Notes under the pieces: generated by a model
The model's database searches: none
Told to the model about the DNA's origin: nothing
The model's input: only the letters and a program-made list of their open reading frames with translations
Source: Selenomonas sp.
GTDB taxonomy: Bacteria > Bacillota > Negativicutes > Selenomonadales > Selenomonadaceae
Direction of reading: 5' to 3'
DNA length: 33,600 nucleotides
Assembly (NCBI GenBank): GCA_003518745.1
Contig: DOYB01000045.1
Location: 1 to 33,600, forward strand
Program-made: the position numbers and the translations under genes
Part shown: positions 25,578 to 32,712 of the stretch, one piece after another
How positions within the stretch are numbered: the first letter of the stretch is position 1
Layout of the letters: each line of letters begins with the position of its first letter

Positions 25578-26873
25578 TTACACTTTGAGTAGTTTCCCCG
25601 GTATAAGCTGATTCCCATGATAGGTGGGCAGCTCACGGAAAGCGGAGGTGATTCCGTTTTTTTCCAGCTCCTTGCCGATTTCAAGCATTATATCAGGAGA
25701 GTCAAAGCGCTGGCAGGAACGGATGTACATGGTATCGCCGTAGGTTTCGGCTGAAATGCCGAAATCTCCCGGATTGCGTATGCACATTACCCGACTGATT
25801 TTTTTTATGAGTGGCTGATATTTTCCGGGTAAATCCAGGCTGCCGGGATAGGTGAGGGGAACAGTTATAGTGTTTGGTCCCTTTGGGTGATTGGCAAACT
25901 GCTTATGCCACTGGCATATATCCGCACCGGAACGTGAAAAGCCGTCAACCATGGCTGTTTTAGCAGCAATCAATTGAGCGAAATGCTCCCTGGTCATCTG
26001 TCCATGAAGCTGCTCCTTCAAGGCCGCGCCCTGAGCCTCCAAAGGCATGGCGGCAACTTCCTCGTCATAGCGAAGAAACGTAGCGTCGGAAAAGTTTACA
26101 ACCGTGTCGGTATTGTAATACTTTCTCATGTTAGCGGAAATCATGGTAACAATAGGTTCCTGATTTACCTTGTACAGTGTCCTTAAAGCTTTTGAAGCCA
26201 TCAGGGAAAGGAATGCCGCTACTGAAGTTTTACAAACTTTGGCCGTCGCCAGGAATTTATTGAGGGGACAGCTGAGCTCATATATGGCGCAATAGGTTTC
26301 CTCCATAGGATAGGGCTTTTCGGGTATGGCAAAAGCGGGAACAGGGGCGGAGGAACCGGACGCCTTATCTGCCTCACTGAATTTCCTGTAGGGATCCAGT
26401 TGCTCAAGCTCATTCATATGAGAGTCAGACTCCGGGCGGACAAGTTCATCCGCCTTAAGGTCAAGTCCTTTTCCCGTAGCATAGTAGAAAAGCACAGTCC
26501 GCAGGAATCTCCAGATTCCATGAAAATCTCCAAGACCGTGAAAATATGAGAAGCTGAAGCCCTGCTCTGAAGAGCTGAATACAAAGGGGTAGCCTGCGGT
26601 TTCATCGGTTCCGTAACAGAGGGGGGCGCTATCGGCGGGCCGGATTGGGACAGGATTGGAATTAGACACAGCCCATACAGTTCCCTCGTGGATAACCGGG
26701 CGAATCGCAAATTCAGGGAAATTCCCCAAGGCTTTGGCGACAGACTCTCGCAACAGGTCATAGTCAGTTGATTCTTCCATATCAAAGCAGACGCGGATAT
26801 CGAAAGCTGAATTTTCACCGCCCCATATATAATAGAACAGACGGTTCGAAGCGCCGATAGGTTTTATTTCCAT
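25578..26873 (-). CDS. Condensation/BAHD-superfamily acyltransferase, stand-alone
   Basis: The 431-aa cytoplasmic protein looks like a free-standing member of the chloramphenicol-acetyltransferase/condensation superfamily. The active-site motif reads SYFHGLGDFHG (HxxxD, His112 and Asp116), as in alcohol acetyltransferases and BAHD enzymes, not the HHxxxDG of NRPS domains. N-terminal NRLFYYIWGG and a mid-protein KTSVAAFLSLMASKAL helix fit the fold. I prefer ATG 26873 to GTG 26882: AGGTGA, overlapping the preceding stop codon, is well placed for it. It sits between a secreted protein gene and the GT2-GH3 gene, with very short spacers, so it likely acylates the same product. Confidence 0.78.
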   Translation of the reverse strand: MEIKPIGASNRLFYYIWGGENSAFDIRVCFDMEESTDYDLLRESVAKALGNFPEFAIRPVIHEGTVWAVSNSNPVPIRPADSAPLCYGTDETAGYPFVFSSSEQGFSFSYFHGLGDFHGIWRFLRTVLFYYATGKGLDLKADELVRPESDSHMNELEQLDPYRKFSEADKASGSSAPVPAFAIPEKPYPMEETYCAIYELSCPLNKFLATAKVCKTSVAAFLSLMASKALRTLYKVNQEPIVTMISANMRKYYNTDTVVNFSDATFLRYDEEVAAMPLEAQGAALKEQLHGQMTREHFAQLIAAKTAMVDGFSRSGADICQWHKQFANHPKGPNTITVPLTYPGSLDLPGKYQPLIKKISRVMCIRNPGDFGISAETYGDTMYIRSCQRFDSPDIMLEIGKELEKNGITSAFRELPTYHGNQLIPGKLLKV

Positions 26874-26882
26874 ATTTTTCAC

Positions 26883-27512
26883 CTACTTCGTGGCCTCAAA
26901 GAACTTCTTGTAGTCGCCTATTTCCCGCTTGATTACGATTTCGTTGGGATAAAAGTTGCGGACGATGGGCATCCTTGCATCGTATTCATTGTATTCCACC
27001 ACGATGGAGAAGCTCTCATTCAAGAACCATGTTGCGTTTGTTGTGCCCTTTTTGATACTTGGACGTCCAAAGTTGTAGGCGAAATTCTTTTCCGCGCGCA
27101 TATACATCTCATCGGCCATATCCTGGGTTTTTGCATAGAGCCTGATGCGATAGCTTCCCACAAGCTCCTTGCTGGACTTATTGGGATGGAGGGCAATCCC
27201 CAGGAAATAATCGCCCTTGTTCTTTATGTAGAAGATTGTGGATTCCTCCGCCACACGGGTCCAGCCATTTTTTTCAAATTCCTCTATGCAAGTCTGTATG
27301 GGCTTACCTATGTAGATATTGAAGGCCATCGTATCGTCGCGGGTAGCCTTGTCGATATCATCCTGCCAGGCAGCCTTTTCCGCGGCATGGACAGCCGGCA
27401 GCACTGAAGTCGTGCAGGCATCGATGGATTCATTGCCGGCAAAGAGCATCCCTCCGGCATACAGGGACATAATCGCGCCAGTCAAGGCAAGGGTCTTCTT
27501 CATTGTTTTCAT
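26883..27512 (-). CDS. Secreted protein of unknown function
   Basis: The 209-aa product has a signal peptide (MKTMKKTLALTGAIMSLYAGGMLFA) and a mature part of mixed alpha/beta character. I see no catalytic motif. Strings such as GDYFLGIALHPN and SYRIRLYAKTQDMADEMY resemble small periplasmic proteins found in Negativicutes, but I do not recognise a named family. ATG 27512 has AAGGAG at 9 bases. It lies 71 bp after the MATE-HATPase gene and its stop codon lies next to the acyltransferase start, so it is in the same operon. Confidence 0.7.
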   Translation of the reverse strand: MKTMKKTLALTGAIMSLYAGGMLFAGNESIDACTTSVLPAVHAAEKAAWQDDIDKATRDDTMAFNIYIGKPIQTCIEEFEKNGWTRVAEESTIFYIKNKGDYFLGIALHPNKSSKELVGSYRIRLYAKTQDMADEMYMRAEKNFAYNFGRPSIKKGTTNATWFLNESFSIVVEYNEYDARMPIVRNFYPNEIVIKREIGDYKKFFEATK

Positions 27513-27583
27513 TAAATAGCACTCCTTTATTTAAAAATACTACATAACTATATCATTGATGGAGGATTTCTGCATGTTTTTTT

Positions 27584-29338
27584 TCAGAACTCTACAAAAA
27601 GGTAGTTCATTCCGAGTGTGTTGGAATAGCGCACATCCTTGGCCATTGCGCAGATGGTGCGAATGCCTATGTTCTTTGTCTTGTCATGAGAGTCGTGCAG
27701 TGCCAGCCAATCCTTGGGATTAAATCGCGGGCAGTTGTCCCGAATGCGCAGCACCCAGTTATCACCCTTTGCCACACGGATGTCAATACTGTGTTTTTTC
27801 CCCTCAGTAAAGCCCCAACGGATGATATTCCCGCCCATTTCCTCAATGGCAAGGGCCATCATCATGGACCTTCTCGCTGATTCTCCCTGCTGAAGCAGGA
27901 ACCGGCGTGCGCCCTCAGAGGCTTCTATTATCTCCTCCATATTGTCTGCTGAATGACTGTAGGCTGCTGCCTCCCGGGAAAGCTGCGGTGGAAGGCACAT
28001 GAAATCGCTGATGCTTCGAAGTTTTTCCTTCCTTTGCCAGGCGATGATGAAAGCCAATGTCAGCAAAGTCAAAAACTCTGCCAGAACAAAGGACCACCAG
28101 ATTCCCACGGCGCCGAAGGCATGTCCCAGAACTACAGCCAACAGGCATATGTAAATCAGATTATCAAGGGCGGAGGTAATATAGGTCATTTTCAGAGCCT
28201 GAACCCCCAAATAGTATTTCTGCAGCATGTTGTTGATGCCGTATATGGGAAGATACAGTATGTAGATGCGAAGAGCCGTTACAGCCGGGGAAAAGGCATC
28301 ATGCTCAGGACTTACGAACAGCCCAATCAAGAGGGGGGCTGAAATGAAAGCAATAAGAGCAACCAAGCCTTCCACCAGAAGGGCTTCTCGTACTGACAGT
28401 TTGAGGAGAGTTCTCAGGGATTCACTGTCCTTTTCGCCTGCCATAACTCCCGCCATGGTGAGAGTCGTGGCGCTGACGCCGGAAACAATGGGATTGAAAA
28501 TATTGTTCAGGGCATTGATATCGGCAAAGGCGGCAATTGCCGTGCCGGAGGCAGAAAAAACCAGCATCAGGTTGATGATGTACATTTGTGCCGCCTTGTA
28601 AAAGCGATCCACAGCCGATGGCAGGCCAATCTTAAGGATAGGTGAAAGGTATTTAAGCCCTGCTTTGCTTATTGAGAAACGTATGCAGCCGGAATCTCTG
28701 AAGCTTCCGACCGCCATTACGAACAGTGAGCTGAAGTAGCAAATGGACATGACCAGTCCCATGCCGAACATACCGCCCTCCGCGTAGAGGACATTGAACA
28801 TGGCACCTGCTATGTTTACGGCAGTCTGCAGGAAAATGGAGTGGAGGGCGGTTTTTGCCTGCCCCTCCAGAAAGAGTATGGATATCTGCATAGGAAGGAA
28901 AATCAGCAGGGAAAGCCCCGGAGCAATGCCCCGCAGATAGGCAGTCACCTCAGCCGCTGTCTCAGTGTTTTCACCGGCTCCCAGGAGCAGTGCTAAGGGG
29001 TCTGCCTCCAGGTATATAACAATGGCAAGGATAAAGGAAAGAGGCAGGCAGAAAAGCAACGCTGTAGAATAGCAGCCACCGGCATCCTCCTCGCGCCCTG
29101 CGCCAATACTTTTGGCGCAGTTGTTCTGTACACCCAGGGAAACAATCTGGCTCAGCATCATTACCGCGAAAACCAGAGGCAGTGTCAGCTGAAAGGCCGC
29201 CATGGCCGTGATTCCCAGATAACGGCTGATGACAATTCCGTTCACTATTGAGCCCATGAAGGCCATGAGATTGTTGAGTACCATTTTCTTCATGGAACTG
29301 CGGAAGGTTGCCTTCAGCAAGTAGTCAGCTTTGTTCAT
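27584..29338 (-). CDS. MATE-family transporter fused to a C-terminal HATPase domain (second copy)
   Basis: The 584-aa product has the same plan as the 20566-22326 gene: about twelve MATE/MOP helices (about 1-440), a linker, then an RsbW-like ATPase domain (about 470-584). Here the N-box is good (ALAIEEMGGNII, Glu and Asn kept), but G1 reads IRDNCPRFNP, with Cys for the usual Gly and Asn for the usual Asp. G2 reads NIGIRTICAMAKDV. ATG 29338 overlaps the stop codon of the kinase gene (ATGA), so I prefer it to GTG 29347. Overall similarity to the other copy is low, so the duplication is old or the two were recruited separately. Confidence 0.86.
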   Translation of the reverse strand: MNKADYLLKATFRSSMKKMVLNNLMAFMGSIVNGIVISRYLGITAMAAFQLTLPLVFAVMMLSQIVSLGVQNNCAKSIGAGREEDAGGCYSTALLFCLPLSFILAIVIYLEADPLALLLGAGENTETAAEVTAYLRGIAPGLSLLIFLPMQISILFLEGQAKTALHSIFLQTAVNIAGAMFNVLYAEGGMFGMGLVMSICYFSSLFVMAVGSFRDSGCIRFSISKAGLKYLSPILKIGLPSAVDRFYKAAQMYIINLMLVFSASGTAIAAFADINALNNIFNPIVSGVSATTLTMAGVMAGEKDSESLRTLLKLSVREALLVEGLVALIAFISAPLLIGLFVSPEHDAFSPAVTALRIYILYLPIYGINNMLQKYYLGVQALKMTYITSALDNLIYICLLAVVLGHAFGAVGIWWSFVLAEFLTLLTLAFIIAWQRKEKLRSISDFMCLPPQLSREAAAYSHSADNMEEIIEASEGARRFLLQQGESARRSMMMALAIEEMGGNIIRWGFTEGKKHSIDIRVAKGDNWVLRIRDNCPRFNPKDWLALHDSHDKTKNIGIRTICAMAKDVRYSNTLGMNYLFVEF

Positions 29339-30348
29339 TGGACGCACCCCATGGCTTCTATCCTGCCCTTGAACCTTTCGATATGGGTTCTGATCATTGG
29401 GAAGAAGCTTTTCCTTGCCTCTTCAATGGACTTTTTGCGCATATCCTCTGTCACTGCAGGAGCAATTTTGAGGAAGGTTAGCCATCTTAGCTGGCAGTAT
29501 GCTTCCAGCATAGCCTCGATTTCTGCCAGTTCTCCCTTATCCTCGGTTTGGAAATAAGTTCTTTTGAACAGATTCCAGGCAGAGACTATGGTCTCCGTAT
29601 CCCAACCGATGAACTTGGCGATGAAGTCCGGGGGGAAGGTCTTTACCAGATTGATTCCAAGCATATAAGTGCCAAGTACGTCATAAATTGGATGTCCCAT
29701 GCTGGAGTCCGACATGTCTATCAGGAGAAGCTCGTCCTCCGCTGAATGACCGGGTTCCTTTCGTCGCACCATGATATTACCGCGATGATAATCCCCATGA
29801 ATATAGGTTTTTCGCTCCGGTATGGAGTCAATCATCTCATTCAGCAGGTTTATTTCAGCGGGGGTGAGGAGATCCGCAAGACCGGCGACCCTTTCACGGT
29901 AACAATCGCTGATTTTCGGAAACGCGTCCTTTGGAACGTTCAAGCTATGCAGTCTTCTGAGCAGCTCTGCGGATTTTATTGCCAAATCCGGCAGACGGTT
30001 TGGCTCCTTGGCTATGACATTTCGCAGGCTGGGGGCCTCCAGGTATTCAAACATCAAACCATAGTTTTCACCGACCCGCACTATTTCCAGAGCCCTTGCG
30101 GTGGGAACCCCAAGGGCATATGCCGCGTCGGCGTTTCTCTTTTCCATGGATATCTGGCGCATGAGCTGTGGACAAGGTTTGTACAGCTTGACTATGGTAT
30201 CCTGATCCAGTCGATAGACGACACTGTTTTGCCCCTTGCCGATACAGGTAAGGCCGTCAATTGATATTTCTTTTAATTGTACGGCTGTCACCGTATCCAA
30301 GCGGTCACTTTTTGCGACTTCATGTTCGCGTGTTTCTTTTAAAGTCAT
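29335..30348 (-). CDS. Aminoglycoside phosphotransferase-like kinase, TIGR02172 type
   Basis: The 337-aa protein has the APH/choline-kinase fold: a Gly-rich loop GKGQNSVVYRL, the catalytic loop YIHGDYHRGNIMV (Asp186), and LLIDMSD (Asp211) for the DFG-like metal site. The start (DTIVKLYK) resembles the TIGR02172 paralogous family. Residues 13-27 (KSDRLDTVTAVQLKE) look like the strand-helix that opens a STAS domain, but the rest of STAS is absent and a stop codon lies just upstream in frame. It likely phosphorylates a small molecule; a resistance role has no support here. ATG 30348 has GAGGGAG before it. The gene is coupled to the MATE-HATPase gene by a 4-bp overlap. Confidence 0.82.
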   Translation of the reverse strand: MTLKETREHEVAKSDRLDTVTAVQLKEISIDGLTCIGKGQNSVVYRLDQDTIVKLYKPCPQLMRQISMEKRNADAAYALGVPTARALEIVRVGENYGLMFEYLEAPSLRNVIAKEPNRLPDLAIKSAELLRRLHSLNVPKDAFPKISDCYRERVAGLADLLTPAEINLLNEMIDSIPERKTYIHGDYHRGNIMVRRKEPGHSAEDELLLIDMSDSSMGHPIYDVLGTYMLGINLVKTFPPDFIAKFIGWDTETIVSAWNLFKRTYFQTEDKGELAEIEAMLEAYCQLRWLTFLKIAPAVTEDMRKKSIEEARKSFFPMIRTHIERFKGRIEAMGCVQ

Positions 30349-30432
30349 GTATCTCCCTCAATATAAAAACTTAACGAATCAACCATGCAGGGTAATTTGA
30401 GTGTAAAGGCAGCTTGGCCTTGCAAATATAGC

Positions 30433-30921
30433 TCACAGTCCTCCACCAAGGGGGGATCTCAGTGGGATAAATACAAAATCATCTGCTACGTGGTCCTGGT
30501 CATCTACCCACACTATTCTTTTTGGGCCGGTAAAGCTGATGGTACCGGTTCCGTTCTGGTACAGAAGCTCTTCCTTCTCTATGTACTTATCGCCATAGGT
30601 CAAAAGGTAGTGACTGCAATCGGAATATTTCATAACGCCTTTTCCCACAGGCACTGCGGACATGGTCCACATATCCACCTGACGCGCGTTCCGTCGCCAG
30701 CTTACTTCTACACCGTACCAGTCATTCTCGCCTACGGTAACGGTAAGCCTGCCCTCGCCTGCCTTTTCCTCCTCCCAAAAGCCAAGGAATTCGTCGCCTT
30801 TGCGGTTTGAAGCGCTGTACTCGACGGCAGTGTTCGGCATGGCGGACGGCATTGCATCGGCAATGCTCATATGCAACAAGAACAAGACTGCTAAAGCTGA
30901 AAAAATTTTTCCTGTTTTCAT
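30433..30921 (-). CDS. Small secreted protein, paralogue of the 22410-22910 product
   Basis: The 162-aa product starts with a clear signal peptide (MKTGKIFSALAVLFLLHMSIADA). The mature part aligns with the other secreted protein over FLGFW, VEVSWRRNARQVDMWTMSA, HYLLTYGDKY, ELLYQNGTGTISF and RIVWVDDQD. ATG 30921 is preceded by GGAGGG. It is the first gene of the minus-strand arm, 84 bp before the kinase gene; its paralogue is the last gene of the plus-strand arm. The function is unknown. Confidence 0.78.
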   Translation of the reverse strand: MKTGKIFSALAVLFLLHMSIADAMPSAMPNTAVEYSASNRKGDEFLGFWEEEKAGEGRLTVTVGENDWYGVEVSWRRNARQVDMWTMSAVPVGKGVMKYSDCSHYLLTYGDKYIEKEELLYQNGTGTISFTGPKRIVWVDDQDHVADDFVFIPLRSPLGGGL

Positions 30922-30992
30922 GGAACTTCCCTCCCCGCTTGTTTTGAAATTTATGAACAGTTTCTTAGTGGCAGCTTTGCGAACCTTTGCAG

Positions 30993-31001
30993 ATTATACC
31001 A
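30993..31001 (-). promoter_or_regulatory. Extended -10 promoter for the minus-strand arm
   Basis: On the minus strand TGGTATAAT gives an extended -10 (TGnTATAAT), about 72 bp before the start codon at 30921. No good -35 is seen, which is usual for extended -10 promoters. Confidence 0.45.
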
Positions 31002-31308
31002 TATAATCGCCGGCCATTTCATGGATTTTCGTATAATGTTGGAGTCTTGCGGTTTTTTTTTGTTTGTGCTAGGATATGGGCAGGAATTTGGTAGTTCATG
31101 TTGAATTATCTTTCTGAGTGTAGAGTTGGTTATTGCAGCAAAGCAAGGATTGTGGATTCTATGAACATATCAGGGCTTTCATGGCTGGGGAGTAGAGTGC
31201 GCTCTGTTTCCCGGCTTCTTTTGTGATATGGGGTGTGCTTCGTGCTTTGCCGGTTAATGGCTGCAATTCTACTCAATGCGCATTTATAAGGGGAGGAGAA
31301 GGTACATT
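31002..31308. other. Intergenic region before the efflux genes; weak promoter candidates only
   Basis: About 300 bp without a supported gene. Candidate elements for rightward transcription: TATAAT at 31032-31037 without a fitting -35, and TTGCGG plus 17 bases plus TAGGAT just after it, spanning a run of nine T. Nothing else is recognised except the tolC ribosome site GGGGAGGAGAAGG just before 31309. Confidence 0.4.
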
Positions 31309-32706
31309 ATGAGATTCAGCCAGAGGAATGGCGTTGCAGCCGCTGTGGCGCTAATGACCTTTGCGGTCGGCGGTATAGCCTCGGCCAATGACGGACCTGT
31401 TGGGGCTCCGGCGCAGGCGGGTTCACACGCAGGGCAGAAAATTGATATGACGCTGTCCGAGGGAATAAAATTGGCTTTGGAACGCAATTATTCCATCGAG
31501 GAAAGCGCCGCGGATCTTGACAACGCTTATTGGCGTTTGAGAGAGGCACGAAGAAACGGCGGCCCGACTCTGTCATGGTCAACCACTGCCAATCGGGTAG
31601 GGGGAAAGGCACACGAGAACTACAACAGGGAGTTTGCCAATAAGGTTTCGGTGAGTATGCCGCTTTATACCGGAGGCAAATTGGAAAACAATATAGAGTA
31701 CGCCAAGCTGGGACTGTCGGGATCCGAGCTTACCTTAGAACGGACCAAGCAGAGCGTTCGCGATACGGTGTCTCAGGATTACTACGACATTCTGAGGTGC
31801 CGGAGCCAGGTGGGGGTGTATCAGGAATCTGTCAACAACCTTCAGGCTCACCTTGACAACGTGAACATCAAATACATGGCAGGGACAGTGGCGCAGAAGG
31901 ATATCCTGAGCTCCGAGGTTTCCCTAGCTGAGAAAAAGCAGAGTTTGGTGTCGGCGAGGAACGATTATCATGTGGCCGTTGCGACCTTCAACAATGATGT
32001 GGGACTGCCTACGGATATGGATACCAACCCACGGGAAGAACTGAAATATGAGCACTATGGAATGAGTATTGAGGAGTGCGAGGGGTATGCTCTTCTGCAT
32101 CGTCCCGACCTGCTTGAGAAGGAATATGCCCTTCGTCAGAGCAAAGCCAAAATGGAGGCAGCGAAATCAGGGTACCGTCCGAAGGTGGATGCTTCTGTCA
32201 GCCGCGGCATCGGTGGGGACAGCCCATTTAAGAACAACATAGACTCTGATGACAGTTGGTCTGCGGGAATTTCGGCCAGCTGGAACATTTTTGACAACCA
32301 GGTGACGCAGGCCCAGGTGAATCAGGAGAAGGCTTCTATCCGCCGCGCGGAAGCTGAGTTAAAGGACAAGCTTGCGGCTGTTAAGCTGGATGTTCGTACG
32401 GCTTACCTTAACCTCAGGGCGGCAGAGGAAAATATCAACACAATGAAAGAAGCCCTTACCAAGGCCGAAGAGGATTTGCGTATCGAAGAAGTTCGCTACT
32501 CTGCCGGTGTGGGCACGAATCTTGAGGTCATGGATGCCCAGGACAAGTTGGTTACCGCCAAGGGCGATTATATTACCGCACTTTATAATTATAATACAAG
32601 TAAAGCAAGCTTAGAAAAGGCCATGGGAGTTCCCGTGGATTTAGATATAGAGCCATATTGGAAGGCACTGGAAGAGCAGGACAAGAAGGGTAAAAAGGGG
32701 GAGTAA
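31309..32706 (+). CDS. TolC-family outer-membrane efflux protein
   Basis: The 465-aa product forms the outer-membrane/periplasmic channel of a tripartite exporter. It has a signal peptide (MRFSQRNGVAAAVALMTFAVGGIASA) and two OEP repeats made of long amphipathic helices; DMTLSEGIKLALERNYSIEE opens the first and MSIEECEGYALLHRPDLLEKE the second. YSAGVGTNLEVMDAQDKLV is a typical TolC helix signature. ATG 31309 is chosen over 31276 because of the strong GGAGGAGAAGG site and the signal peptide. The adaptor gene follows after 6 bp. It implies a diderm cell envelope. Confidence 0.92.
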   Translation: MRFSQRNGVAAAVALMTFAVGGIASANDGPVGAPAQAGSHAGQKIDMTLSEGIKLALERNYSIEESAADLDNAYWRLREARRNGGPTLSWSTTANRVGGKAHENYNREFANKVSVSMPLYTGGKLENNIEYAKLGLSGSELTLERTKQSVRDTVSQDYYDILRCRSQVGVYQESVNNLQAHLDNVNIKYMAGTVAQKDILSSEVSLAEKKQSLVSARNDYHVAVATFNNDVGLPTDMDTNPREELKYEHYGMSIEECEGYALLHRPDLLEKEYALRQSKAKMEAAKSGYRPKVDASVSRGIGGDSPFKNNIDSDDSWSAGISASWNIFDNQVTQAQVNQEKASIRRAEAELKDKLAAVKLDVRTAYLNLRAAEENINTMKEALTKAEEDLRIEEVRYSAGVGTNLEVMDAQDKLVTAKGDYITALYNYNTSKASLEKAMGVPVDLDIEPYWKALEEQDKKGKKGE

Positions 32707-32712
32707 CCCGTG

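Noticed and set aside
29335..30348. Antibiotic resistance gene (aminoglycoside phosphotransferase)
   Set aside because: Only the general APH fold is seen; the sequence resembles the TIGR02172 group and the context is biosynthetic.
11852..30921. Recently acquired mobile island
   Set aside because: No integrase, transposase, tRNA gene or flanking direct repeats are visible, and I noticed no obvious change in base composition.
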